45,085 nt of DNA from Bacteroidetes bacterium HGW-Bacteroidetes-14 (GCA_002842655.1 PHDP01000015.1:1-45085), one strand, 5' to 3'; counted from the stretch's first letter, positions 17,359 to 25,315 are shown. Notes: generated from the sequence alone by a model not told the origin. A program made the numbers and translations.

Positions 17359-19323
17359 ATGAACCGTAAAATAAAAATTGTATTGCTTGCAGCCGCAGCT
17401 CTGTTGCTGACATTGTTCCTGCTCAGGGGAGCAATCATACGCCTTGTGGTCGATTCCAAAATCAAATCAGTTAACAAAGAGCTCTCTTTAGATATAAAAT
17501 ATAAAAAACTATCAGTATCCGGACTGGCCGGTGTGAGGATTGACTCCCTTACAATAACACCTGCCGGAAAAGAGGAGTTAATGAGAGCATCAAAAATTGT
17601 AGTAAGGCTGAATGCTTTTAAACTTCTGTTTCTTAGGCCGGACATAACAAAGCTCGATATATCCGACACACGGATTTCGTTCATTAAAAGAGATTCAACT
17701 TCAAATTTCGAGTTTCTTTATAAAACCCGTTCAGGAGCAACAGATACTGCAAGTCCTGAGGAACAGACAGATGCAGCAGTAAGTTATTCAAGACTTGCAG
17801 AGAGGCTCTACTCACTGTTTCTGGACATCCTGCCATCCTCGGCCTCCATTTCCAATTTTGAAATTCTGTATATAAACGGAGATTACAGCCTTAGCATAAA
17901 AATGCCCGAGTCATCAATTAAAAGAGATACCTACAGTGCAACAATCATAACTGACGAAAACGGATTCAGGGAGACTCTCAAAGCCGGGGGTAAACTTGAC
18001 GATTCCCAAAGGTCTATATCAACTCAGATTCACTCAGAAGACGGAAGCAAATTTTCAGTTCCTTTCCTTGAATTCAGGTGGGGGGCAAGAGTTCAGTTTG
18101 ACACCCTCTCCTTCAAAGTTGCTGCTTCCGATACAGATGAAGGTGTCGCCTTTTCCGGAGAGGGAGTGGCAGACGGTCTTACAATATTTCATTCAAACCT
18201 CTCGCCGGAAGATGTAACACTTGACAAGGGTCATATTTCATACAGAATTAACACAGGAGGCAATTACTTTGAACTGGACTCCTCATCAGTAGTAACCGTC
18301 AATAAATTAAACTTCTCACCTTACATAAGGGCAGAAAAAACCAAAAAGTGGCACTTTACAGCATCGGTAACAAAAGATCGATTCCCTGCAGGCGAACTTT
18401 TTGATTCCTTTCCAAAAGGGCTGTTCGGAAATATCGAAGGAATCAAAACAGAGGGATTTCTCAGCTACAGATTCTATGCAGATATTGACATGAATAATAT
18501 TGACAGCCTCAAAATTCACTCTCTGCTTAAACCGGACAAATTCAGAATTACCTCCCCCGGCAGAACAGATTTTCGAAGGCTGAATTCCGAATTTGAATAC
18601 ACCGCATATGAAAGGGGTGTTCCGGTAAGATCTTTCAGCGTGGGCCCATCAAATCCAAACTTCAGGACACTTGACAGAATCTCACCATACCTAAAAATGT
18701 GCGTTCTTCAGTCAGAAGACGGCGGCTTTTTCTACCACAACGGATTTCTTCCTGAGAGTATAAGAGAGGCACTGGTTACAGACATCAAAGAGCGCAGGTT
18801 TGTTCGCGGCGGAAGTACAATCTCAATGCAGCTTGTTAAGAATGTATTCCTGAGCCGGCACAAAACCCTCGCCAGAAAATTTGAGGAGATGCTCATTGTT
18901 TGGCTCGTTGAGACAAACAGACTGAGCAGCAAGGATAGAATGTTTGAGGTATACCTCAATATCATTGAATGGGGTCCCGGCATTTACGGAATAAGGGAGG
19001 CCTCAAGGTTCTACTTTGACAAGGAGCCGGCAGATCTTAACATTAATGAATCCATATATCTGGCAAGTATAATTCCATCACCAAAGAGAGCGCTCCGCTC
19101 TTTCACTCCAGATTTCAAACTGAAGCCGGAACTGGAGGGTTACTACAGATTGCTTGCAGAGAGGCTTAGGGTCAAAGAGGTAATCAGCACAGAACAGGAG
19201 CTGGCCGTAAGAGCAGATGTCAGCCTTTCGCCTGCCGCAAAAAAAGCAGTGGAGGCATACTTTTTGGCAAAGGCCGATTCTCTCCCCTCTGAGGATACTG
19301 AAGAGATTTCTGAAGAAGACTAA
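17359..19323 (+). CDS. AsmA-like protein fused to a GT51 peptidoglycan glycosyltransferase
   Basis: 654 residues. One N-terminal membrane anchor (about 5-25) is followed by roughly 400 residues of beta-rich, AsmA/translocation-module-like sequence (LSLDIKYKKLSVSGLAGVRI, ITKLDISDTRISFI, ASISNFEILYINGDYSL). A GT51 domain occupies about 440-620: QSEDGGFFYHNGF with the likely catalytic Glu453, RGGSTISMQLVKNVFLS, RKFEEMLIVWLVE, and MFEVYLNIIEWGPGIYGI. GT51 enzymes polymerise lipid II into glycan strands on the periplasmic face. There is no transpeptidase domain, so it is monofunctional for glycan synthesis. The acidic tail (EDTEEISEED) ends the protein. The fusion means the enzyme carries its own large periplasmic scaffold. 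The next gene starts 12 nt downstream. Confidence 0.88.
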   Translation: MNRKIKIVLLAAAALLLTLFLLRGAIIRLVVDSKIKSVNKELSLDIKYKKLSVSGLAGVRIDSLTITPAGKEELMRASKIVVRLNAFKLLFLRPDITKLDISDTRISFIKRDSTSNFEFLYKTRSGATDTASPEEQTDAAVSYSRLAERLYSLFLDILPSSASISNFEILYINGDYSLSIKMPESSIKRDTYSATIITDENGFRETLKAGGKLDDSQRSISTQIHSEDGSKFSVPFLEFRWGARVQFDTLSFKVAASDTDEGVAFSGEGVADGLTIFHSNLSPEDVTLDKGHISYRINTGGNYFELDSSSVVTVNKLNFSPYIRAEKTKKWHFTASVTKDRFPAGELFDSFPKGLFGNIEGIKTEGFLSYRFYADIDMNNIDSLKIHSLLKPDKFRITSPGRTDFRRLNSEFEYTAYERGVPVRSFSVGPSNPNFRTLDRISPYLKMCVLQSEDGGFFYHNGFLPESIREALVTDIKERRFVRGGSTISMQLVKNVFLSRHKTLARKFEEMLIVWLVETNRLSSKDRMFEVYLNIIEWGPGIYGIREASRFYFDKEPADLNINESIYLASIIPSPKRALRSFTPDFKLKPELEGYYRLLAERLRVKEVISTEQELAVRADVSLSPAAKKAVEAYFLAKADSLPSEDTEEISEED

Positions 19324-19335
19324 ACACCATAAACT

Positions 19336-20237
19336 ATGAAAAAGATTTTAATGCTAGTGCTTGTTATGGGTATCGCATATGGTGCCGCAGGCCAGAAATG
19401 GAAATTAAAAGAGGCCGGAGTAGGCCTGATTGTCGAGGATGAAAATGGATTGAGAAAGAGGGCAAAGAGTGGGATTTCAAAGAGTTGTATGAAAACGGAG
19501 CTCTTGCCGGCAAATACAAAGGCAACCAGGTTTTTGCAGCATGGATTCAGGGACCTCATACAGATGAGTTCAAAAATGAAAACGGACTGATTATCTGGAA
19601 CTACAAATATGTAATAACCTATCCGGACGGAACAACATTTGAATCGGGACCTCATGGATTCTATGTTCCCGGATTTACCTATTTTGGAATAAAACCAAAC
19701 AGTAAACCTGAGGGTAAATGGAAGATTGACTGGTACATTGTACACCGTGACACAAAGGAGTCAAAGCATGTTGCAACATCAGAGTTTAACGCAACATACG
19801 GAAATAAGCAAAAAGCAGATAAGAGTGACTGGGAGGTTAAAGAGATTGGAGTGGGGCTGATAGATCAGAGCGAGTATGACTCCAAACTTAAAATCATTAA
19901 AAGAGGTGACAAATGGTCTCAGAAAGAGCTTTATGAAAAAGGATACCTCGCTGGACGAGAGAAGGTATTCGGAGCATGGATAGAGGGACCTCACACCAAA
20001 ACCTATACAAACAGTTACGGCACCCCTGTCTGGATGTGCAAATTTATTCTGACAAATCCTCAGGGTAAGAGGGATGAATACGGACCATACGGATTCTACA
20101 TTCCCGGATTCTATACCACATTCATCAATGTTGGCGGAAACGGTATTGGTAAATGGAGCATTGAGTTTTTAATTGTAAACCGCGATACCCGCGAGACACG
20201 CCCGCTGGGTACACGCGAATTCACAATTACCGAATAA
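19336..20237 (+). pseudogene. secreted two-repeat protein of unknown function, interrupted by a -1 frameshift
   Basis: Translation from ATG 19336 gives a Sec signal peptide (MKKILMLVLVMGIAYGAAGQ) and the start of a repeat (KWKLKEAGVGLIVEDE), then leaves frame. The rest continues to 20237 in another frame. Adding one A to the AAAA run at 19442-19445 restores a single protein of about 300 residues reading VEDEKWIEKEGKEWDFKELY across the join. The restored protein has two tandem modules of about 130 residues sharing VGLI, KELYE-G-LAG, AWI-GPHT, GP-GFY-PGF and GKW-I---IV-RDT-E. The second module is intact (from about 19830). I do not recognise the family. It may be a real pseudogene, a sequence error or, less likely, programmed slippage on a short A run. 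Confidence 0.75.
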
Positions 20238-20249
20238 TCATTAAGAATT

Positions 20250-21710
20250 TTATACAGAGAAATCCTTCAGGAATTTTTCAAGCAGTCTCTCTGGCCAGTC
20301 GTTAACAGGCTCGAGCCGCCCGGTGAAAAATCTAAGCACGGGCGGCTCTTCTGTAAATCTGAGTCCGCCAATTAAGTTTCTGTTTTCAAACAACCAGTGA
20401 AGCCTGTCTATTGTAAATTCAATCTGAGAGAGGGTAAATAGTCGCCTTGGAAAAGCAAGCCGCATAAGTTCCATGTCTGCCATAATCTCTCTCCCATCAG
20501 CATCCCTGGAACTGCTTATTGTTCCTCTCTCCATTCCCCTGATTCCCGAGATAATGAAAAACGCAGCTGTAACCGCTCCTGCCGGGTACTCCCTCTGCGG
20601 AATATGCGGCGCAAAACTTCCTGCATCTATATGACATCCAAGCGCCCCACCCGGAGAGATAACCGGCACAGACAAAGCCTGAAGCTCTTTAACCATATAT
20701 TCAATAAACTGCGGCGACTGACCTGCTACATTCACATCAGTAGTTTCTGTGAGTCCCACAGCCATAGCCTCAATCTCTCTTACTGATATTCCGCCGTATG
20801 TGAGAAAACCCTCAAATAGCGGAACAAGGTCCTTCATCTTGTCAAAATGCTCTTTGCTGTTTGTGCAGATTGCCCCACCCCTGGCAGAACTCAGTTTTCT
20901 GGCAGAGAAATAAACAATGTCGGCAAGAGAGCACATCTCCCGTAAAATAGTTTTCATATCAGAACCTTCAAACCCGGGCTCTCTTTTAAGGATGAAGTAT
21001 GCATTCTCGCCAATAAGACTGGCATCAAGTACAACCGGAATTCCATTCTTGTCTGCAACCATTTTTACATCTCTGAAGTTCTGCATGGAAAAAGGCTGGC
21101 CGCCTATAAGGTTGGTAGAGGCCTCCATCCTTATGAACGGAATCCTATCTTTTCCGTGCTGTTCAATGAACTTTTCAAGTCTGCCAATATCCATATTTCC
21201 CTTAAAGGGATGCGTACTGGAGATTTTCATTGCCTCCGGTGTGCAAAGTTCTGCAACTTTACCGCCGTTCTTTTCTATATGCGCAAGTGTTGTTGTAAAG
21301 TGATAGTTCATTGGCACATGAGAACCTATTCCAACATACGCAGAAGAGATAATATTCTCAGCAGCCCTTCCCTGATGCACCGGGAGCACCAGCTCCTTTC
21401 CAAGAACATCTAAAATACTCTCCTTTAACTTCAGAAAACTTTTAGAGCCGGCATATGCATCATCTGCAACAAACATTTTTGAGACCTGCTCGTCACTCAT
21501 TGCATTTGTTCCGCTGTCGGTAAGCATATCCAGAAAGATATCGCCTGTCTGAAGCAGGAAAGTGTTGAATCCGGCATCTTCAATTGCCTTCATTCTCCTT
21601 TCAGGTGTTGCCAGGTTAATACTCTGCACCACCTTTACCTTGTGCATCTCTACAGGAACCTCTTTTCTGGAAAAGAATCTGATTCTGTTTTCATCATTTG
21701 AATTTTTCAT
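20250..21710 (-). CDS. tpl: tyrosine phenol-lyase-family PLP enzyme, divergent
   Basis: 486 residues. It belongs to the beta-eliminating tryptophanase/tyrosine phenol-lyase family. Several segments resemble TPL more than tryptophanase, from my memory of the Citrobacter enzyme: NTFLLQTGDIFLDMLTDSGTNAMSD, FTTT..H.EKNG (138-149), GIRGMERGTIS with Arg395 (the TPL Arg381 position) and VLRFFTGRL with Phe461 where tryptophanase has His. PLP Lys is Lys272 in FSARKL; Tyr86, Asp229 and substrate-carboxylate Arg417 are kept. The canonical reaction is tyrosine plus water to phenol, pyruvate and ammonia, and it is reversible. Oddities: Leu232 replaces the TPL Arg217 that contacts the PLP oxygen, and the monovalent-cation ligands Glu69 and Asn262 appear as Asp84 and Ala276. 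The substrate may therefore differ. It is preceded by a Tyr-rich leader and attenuator, and converges on the two-repeat gene. Confidence 0.8.
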   Translation of the reverse strand: MKNSNDENRIRFFSRKEVPVEMHKVKVVQSINLATPERRMKAIEDAGFNTFLLQTGDIFLDMLTDSGTNAMSDEQVSKMFVADDAYAGSKSFLKLKESILDVLGKELVLPVHQGRAAENIISSAYVGIGSHVPMNYHFTTTLAHIEKNGGKVAELCTPEAMKISSTHPFKGNMDIGRLEKFIEQHGKDRIPFIRMEASTNLIGGQPFSMQNFRDVKMVADKNGIPVVLDASLIGENAYFILKREPGFEGSDMKTILREMCSLADIVYFSARKLSSARGGAICTNSKEHFDKMKDLVPLFEGFLTYGGISVREIEAMAVGLTETTDVNVAGQSPQFIEYMVKELQALSVPVISPGGALGCHIDAGSFAPHIPQREYPAGAVTAAFFIISGIRGMERGTISSSRDADGREIMADMELMRLAFPRRLFTLSQIEFTIDRLHWLFENRNLIGGLRFTEEPPVLRFFTGRLEPVNDWPERLLEKFLKDFSV

Positions 21711-21742
21711 GATTAAATTGGGGTTATAGTTAGTGAATAAAT

Positions 21743-21773
21743 AAAAAAAGGGCTTACCGGTTACGGTAAGCCC
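21743..21773 (-). terminator. attenuator terminator between the tyrosine leader peptide and tpl
   Basis: On the minus strand GGGCTTACCG (21773-21764) pairs perfectly with CGGTAAGCCC (21759-21750) around a TAAC loop, and seven T follow (21749-21743). It lies about 27 nt after the leader-peptide stop and 32 nt before the tpl start codon, so it would stop transcripts before the gene. Confidence 0.9.
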
Positions 21774-21839
21774 TCATTTGTAGTGTATGCCTTTTAAAAC
21801 TATCCAATACCGATGCCTACCGAAGCTGAACTGCGGTAG
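21764..21839 (-). promoter_or_regulatory. tyrosine-responsive attenuator: alternative pairing segments 1, 2 and 3
   Basis: Segment 1, CTACCG at 21839-21834, covers the last Tyr codons. It is complementary to segment 2, CGGTAG at 21822-21817. Segment 2 extended (CGGTAGGC, 21822-21815) also pairs with GCTTACCG at 21771-21764 (8 bp, one G-U), which is segment 3, the 5' arm of the terminator. Thus 1:2, 2:3 and 3:4 pairings are all possible, as in classical trp- or phe-type attenuators. A ribosome stalled on the Tyr codons hides segment 1 and favours 2:3 (read-through). A ribosome reaching the stop covers segment 2 and favours the terminator. The pairings are seen in the sequence; the regulatory outcome is inferred. 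Confidence 0.8.
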
Positions 21840-21880
21840 TAATAATACATGTAAGCGGCGTTAATGGTAGTTTTGATCAT
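21800..21880 (-). CDS. tyrosine-rich leader peptide of tpl
   Basis: 26 codons, ATG at 21880 and TAG at 21802-21800. Codons 10-15 read YMYYYY, five Tyr in six codons, followed by Arg-Ser-Ser and a Gly/Ile-rich end. The peptide is too short and too biased to be a structural protein. Its Tyr run overlaps RNA segment 1 of the attenuator, and its stop lies just after segment 2. The start is 17 nt downstream of a perfect -7 box. No Shine-Dalgarno site is visible, as is usual in this phylum. Confidence 0.85.
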   Translation of the reverse strand: MIKTTINAAYMYYYYRSSASVGIGIG

Positions 21881-21896
21881 TTCTTTGTCTCTTGTG

Positions 21897-21904
21897 CAAA
21901 TATA
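21897..21904 (-). promoter_or_regulatory. -7 element of the tpl leader promoter
   Basis: The minus strand reads TATATTTG, a perfect TAnnTTTG box. Transcription would begin near 21890, about 10 nt before the leader-peptide ATG. The -33 match is weak. Its upstream region overlaps the divergent exbB promoter (21925-21954), so the two could influence each other. Confidence 0.65.
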
Positions 21905-21924
21905 TACATTTTTCAATATAATCA

Positions 21925-21954
21925 TTGAAAGATGGCTCAATTGTTGTAATTTTG
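21925..21954 (+). promoter_or_regulatory. promoter of exbB-exbD-tonB
   Basis: A TTG -33 element at 21925-21927 and a perfect -7 TAATTTTG at 21947-21954 are separated by 19 nt, the standard Bacteroidota spacing. The predicted start is near 21961, giving a leader of about 27 nt before ATG 21988. Confidence 0.7.
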
Positions 21955-21987
21955 CGTATTACAGAAAACAATTATTAAAGCATAACT

Positions 21988-22695
21988 ATGATATTTCCAG
22001 TTTTGGCAGCTATGGCTCAGGATGCCGCAGAGGCTGCAACTCAGGCAATTGTTCCCGTAAAGGAGGAACTTTCCTTTTCATTGATAGACATGGCATTCAA
22101 AGGAGGATGGATTATGATTCCGCTTCTTGCATTGTCAATTCTTACACTCTACCTCTTTGGAGAAAGATGGTGGGCTATAAGGCAGGCCTCAAAAATTGAT
22201 GAAAACTTCATGAGAAATATCCACGATTATATTCACGAAGGAAAAATCAAGGCAGCAATTAATCTGTGTCAGTCACAGGAGACTCCAATTGCCAGACTTA
22301 TTGAGAAGGGAATTGAGCGTATAGGCCGTCCTCTTAACGATATTCAGACAGCTGTCGAAAATATGGGTAATGTAGAGATCTCAAGACTTGAGAAGGGACT
22401 TCCAATGCTTGCAACAATTGCTGGCGGAGCACCAATGATTGGTTTTCTCGGAACTGTAATTGGTATGATTCAGGCCTTCTACAATATGTCTCAGGCGGGC
22501 AGCAATGTAGATATTACACTTCTTTCGGGTGGTATTTATACAGCTATGGTAACAACCGTTGCAGGTCTTATTGTTGGTATTCTTGCCTATTTTGGTTACA
22601 ACTATCTGGTTGCAAGAATTGACAACATAGTCTACAAAATGGAGAGCAATACAATAGAGTTTATGGACCTGCTCCACGAGCCTGCAGGAAAATAA
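21988..22695 (+). CDS. exbB: ExbB / TolQ / MotA-family proton-channel protein
   Basis: 235 residues. Three membrane segments are visible: about 37-55 (WIMIPLLALSILTLYLFGE), about 128-155 (MLATIAGGAPMIGFLGTVIGMIQAF) and about 170-195 (IYTAMVTTVAGLIVGILAYFGYNYL). The GGAPMIGFLGTVIGMI stretch is the family signature. With ExbD it forms the inner-membrane proton channel that drives TonB. The N-terminus has a short hydrophobic stretch (MIFPVLAAMAQ), which may be a cleaved signal. It is the first gene of exbB-exbD-tonB; exbD starts 18 nt after its stop. Confidence 0.95.
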   Translation: MIFPVLAAMAQDAAEAATQAIVPVKEELSFSLIDMAFKGGWIMIPLLALSILTLYLFGERWWAIRQASKIDENFMRNIHDYIHEGKIKAAINLCQSQETPIARLIEKGIERIGRPLNDIQTAVENMGNVEISRLEKGLPMLATIAGGAPMIGFLGTVIGMIQAFYNMSQAGSNVDITLLSGGIYTAMVTTVAGLIVGILAYFGYNYLVARIDNIVYKMESNTIEFMDLLHEPAGK

Positions 22696-22713
22696 CATAA
22701 ATATCAAAAGCAA

Positions 22714-23127
22714 ATGTCAATTAAACGCCGTGCAAAGGTAGATCCGTCATTCAGTATGTCATCAATGACAGACATTGTATTTTTGTTGCTGATATTTTTT
22801 CTGGTGACCTCTACTCTCGTAAATCCAAATGCTCTTAAACTGCTGCTGCCAAAAAGCACAAATCAGGTAGCTGCAAAGCCAATGGTGAGCATTTCAATTA
22901 AACACTACCTGCAGTCAAACACATTCTCATATCATATCAACGGGAAAAACACCCCTGTTGCAGCTGGAGATATTGAAGGACTTATTCAGCAGGAGCTTAT
23001 GAACGAAGAGGATCCTACAATCTCCCTTCATGTTGACAAAACTGTCCCAATGGAACAGGTAGTTAATGTAATGAATATTGCAAAACGCAATCAGTACAGA
23101 ATAATTCTGGCAACTGCTGCAGAGTAA
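22714..23127 (+). CDS. exbD: ExbD / TolR-family biopolymer transport protein
   Basis: 137 residues. A basic N-terminus (MSIKRRAKVDPSFSMSSM) leads into a single membrane helix (TDIVFLLLIFFLVTSTLV) containing Asp20, the position of the essential proton-carrying aspartate in E. coli ExbD. The periplasmic domain continues to the C-terminus (ISLHVDKTVPMEQVVNVMNIA). Spacing to tonB is 14 nt. Only one exbD is present here, whereas some Bacteroidota operons carry two. Confidence 0.94.
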   Translation: MSIKRRAKVDPSFSMSSMTDIVFLLLIFFLVTSTLVNPNALKLLLPKSTNQVAAKPMVSISIKHYLQSNTFSYHINGKNTPVAAGDIEGLIQQELMNEEDPTISLHVDKTVPMEQVVNVMNIAKRNQYRIILATAAE

Positions 23128-23141
23128 ACAACAACAAAAAG

Positions 23142-23912
23142 ATGTCAAAATTGCCAAAAGGACCTACTCCCCAGGAGAGAAGAGCCCGCACCATTGGTGC
23201 CGGTCTGGCAGTTGGCGTTCACCTTGCTGCATTTACACTTTTCTTCTCTACAGGATTCAAGACAGTTTACCCCCCGCCTGCAGAGCTTGGAATTGAGGTT
23301 GATTTTGAAATGGAGCCACCAAAGCCTATTGAGGTTAAATCGGGACACGAACCAAGAGTCGAAAATCCAAACCCTACAGAGGAGATCAGACTCGTTCAGA
23401 GATCTGAATCTGCTATAAAGGGTAGCGGCCAAAACAAGGGAGAGGAGGCAACTTCTGGCGACAAGGGAGATGTTGAACAATATGAGGCTCCCCGTCCAAA
23501 ACCAATTAACAAAAGAGCTCTCTTCCCAAGCGCACAAAATAAAAACGAAACTCAGGCACAAGTCTCCAAAGAGATAAGTGAAAGTCTCTCTGCCGGCCAT
23601 GCAGAGGGGAATACCAGAACCGGGGCAGTTGAGGGGGAACCATCTGCCAGACTGGCCGGAAGAAGCCTTATGGGCAATCTGCCGGAGCCGGACTATACCG
23701 TAAATGAATCGGGAAAAGTAGTTGTCAAAATCTCTGTAGACCAGTACGGAAATGTTATAGAAGCAAAACCGGGTGCCCCCGGAACCACTGTTCAAAGCAA
23801 AACTCTGTGGGAAGCTTCCAGAAGAGCGGCCATGAAGGCTAAGTTCAACCTCAGCGCCTCAGCCCCTGCTGTTCAGGAGGGGACAATAACATACATTTTC
23901 AAATTGAAATAA
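23142..23912 (+). CDS. tonB: TonB energy-transducing protein
   Basis: 256 residues. A cytoplasmic basic segment and one anchor helix (about 17-38, TIGAGLAVGVHLAAFTLFFS) are followed by a Pro/Glu/Lys-rich periplasmic linker (FEMEPPKPIEVKSG, APRPKPINK). The C-terminal TonB domain, about 165-256, contains LPEPDYTVNESGKVVVKISVDQYGNVIEA and ends with GTITYIFKLK. It transfers proton-motive force from ExbBD to outer-membrane receptors, for example the receptor encoded at 11494-14238. It is the last gene of the operon. Confidence 0.92.
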   Translation: MSKLPKGPTPQERRARTIGAGLAVGVHLAAFTLFFSTGFKTVYPPPAELGIEVDFEMEPPKPIEVKSGHEPRVENPNPTEEIRLVQRSESAIKGSGQNKGEEATSGDKGDVEQYEAPRPKPINKRALFPSAQNKNETQAQVSKEISESLSAGHAEGNTRTGAVEGEPSARLAGRSLMGNLPEPDYTVNESGKVVVKISVDQYGNVIEAKPGAPGTTVQSKTLWEASRRAAMKAKFNLSASAPAVQEGTITYIFKLK

Positions 23913-23928
23913 TCTGAAACAATTCTGA

Positions 23929-23945
23929 ATTCAAAATTTTTGAAT
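23929..23945. terminator. possible weak bidirectional terminator between tonB and the ABC permease gene
   Basis: ATTCAAAA and TTTTGAAT form a perfect 8-bp inverted repeat around one central T in the 42-nt gap between convergent genes. It is AT-only apart from one pair, so the hairpin is weak. Confidence 0.3.
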
Positions 23946-23954
23946 GTAAAGAAT

Positions 23955-25232
23955 CTACTCGTATCTGAGAGCCTCAATTGGATCCAGTTTTGAAGCACGT
24001 ACTGCAGGAAGATACCCTGAGAGTACGCTTACAATCAGACATACCATTACTCCCATAAACATCCAGAGCCACGGCATCACAAACGGACTCTTCATCAGAA
24101 GAGCAGTCAGGTTTCCTACAATAATGCCAAGAATTATTCCGCACAAACCTCCCAGCTGACCTATAACTATTGATTCAAAAAGAAACTGCTGTTTGATTGT
24201 TTTTGAATTTGCTCCAAGAGCCTTTCTGGTTCCAATCTCTCTTGTTCTCTCCTTAACAGAGACAAGCATTATATTCATAAGTCCCACTGCTGCTCCAAGA
24301 AGCGTAATTATTCCAATTATGAATGCAGCAATTGTTACATAGCCCATTATCTTCATTATATCCTCAAGGAATGCATCAGATTTTGTTACCCTAAAGTCAG
24401 AGGCATCTGTAGGACTCAGTCTGCGGATTGAGCGAAACAGCTGCTCAGCCTGCACGATTGCCTTCTCCTGATCTACTCCTGCCTTTGGTATTATATTGAT
24501 AACATAGTATGTATTATCTGTCAGGAACGATCCTCTGGCATTTGAAAGCGGAATCCATACCTGATTGTCCGGTCCTCCTCCAAAGCTGCTTCCCTGACTT
24601 GCTATTGTTCCAATAACTTCATACCTGACAGCACCAACGCTGATAATCTTTCCAATGGGGTCAAGTCCTTTAAAAAGTGCTGTCTGAACCCCGGAACCTA
24701 TGATACATGTGAAGGTTGCAGATTCAAGATCCTGCTTGCTGAAATTTCGCCCCTTCCCTATTGCAGCACCGGTAAATACAAGATTATTCTCGTCTGTTGC
24801 AGTTACTCTTATATTAGGATTTGTTTTGTTTGAACCATATTTGATTGTTGCGTTCCCAATAGCTGTGGCAGAAATTGAGATTACTGAAGGGACTTTAAAA
24901 TTTTCTGCAAAACTTCTTGCCTGCGGATATGAGATATTCCTTCTGTTAAGCACCCTCGCTCTGCGTCCTCCGGTCTCGTTATCAGAAAACTGAGCTCTAA
25001 CGGAGAAGGAATTTGCTCCCATTTTGCCAAAATTGTCGGTCATGAGAGCCTTAAGCGAATCTGTAGCTGTAAGTATACCCACCAGTGATGTGATACCTAT
25101 TGCAATTATCAGAATAGTAAGAGAAGAGCGCAGCCTGGTGCTCTTGATAGACCTCAGGGAAACCTTGAGATTCTCCTTCATGAGCGGGGTAATTCCCAGA
25201 ACCCGCGCCAATTGTGCTTTGAGCTTAGGCAT
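23955..25232 (-). CDS. MacB-type ABC transporter permease (FtsX-like), orphan
   Basis: 425 residues. The first membrane helix is about 38-60, then comes the periplasmic MacB_PCD domain (about 60-285, containing the GxGVQ-like [16 protein letters not shown] and [11 protein letters not shown]), then three helices of the FtsX domain ([41 protein letters not shown], ending PIEALRYE). Such permeases work with a separate or fused MacB ATPase and usually a membrane-fusion protein, moving lipoproteins, peptides or drugs by mechanotransmission. No ATPase or fusion protein gene is adjacent. ATG 25232 is used; ATG 25181 (MKENLKV) is an equally plausible start. TACTTTTA on the minus strand about 35 nt upstream could be its -7 box. 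Confidence 0.88.
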   Translation of the reverse strand: MPKLKAQLARVLGITPLMKENLKVSLRSIKSTRLRSSLTILIIAIGITSLVGILTATDSLKALMTDNFGKMGANSFSVRAQFSDNETGGRRARVLNRRNISYPQARSFAENFKVPSVISISATAIGNATIKYGSNKTNPNIRVTATDENNLVFTGAAIGKGRNFSKQDLESATFTCIIGSGVQTALFKGLDPIGKIISVGAVRYEVIGTIASQGSSFGGGPDNQVWIPLSNARGSFLTDNTYYVINIIPKAGVDQEKAIVQAEQLFRSIRRLSPTDASDFRVTKSDAFLEDIMKIMGYVTIAAFIIGIITLLGAAVGLMNIMLVSVKERTREIGTRKALGANSKTIKQQFLFESIVIGQLGGLCGIILGIIVGNLTALLMKSPFVMPWLWMFMGVMVCLIVSVLSGYLPAVRASKLDPIEALRYE

Positions 25233-25289
25233 AGATATACATTATTGCTTAATAAGTTGGTAAAAGTAGGAAATTATCTCTTAATAGCC

Positions 25290-25297
25290 TACATTTG
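25290..25297 (+). promoter_or_regulatory. -7 element for the pseudouridine synthase/era genes
   Basis: TACATTTG is a perfect TAnnTTTG match and predicts transcription from about 25304, leaving only about 12 nt before ATG 25316. I see no -33 TTTG at the ideal spacing. Confidence 0.5.
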
Positions 25298-25315
25298 CAC
25301 CCGAATTCTATATCA

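Noticed and set aside
17154-17684. 176-codon minus-strand open frame
   Set aside because: Crosses the end of the LysE gene and the start of the GT51 gene in antisense; both plus-strand genes have conserved motifs.
20250-21710. Plain tryptophanase (tnaA) annotation
   Set aside because: The C-terminal RFFT, MERG and FTTT motifs and the Tyr-rich leader fit the tyrosine phenol-lyase branch better; tryptophanase has RHFT.
23145-23795. 216-codon minus-strand open frame
   Set aside because: Antisense to tonB, whose domains and operon position are clear.
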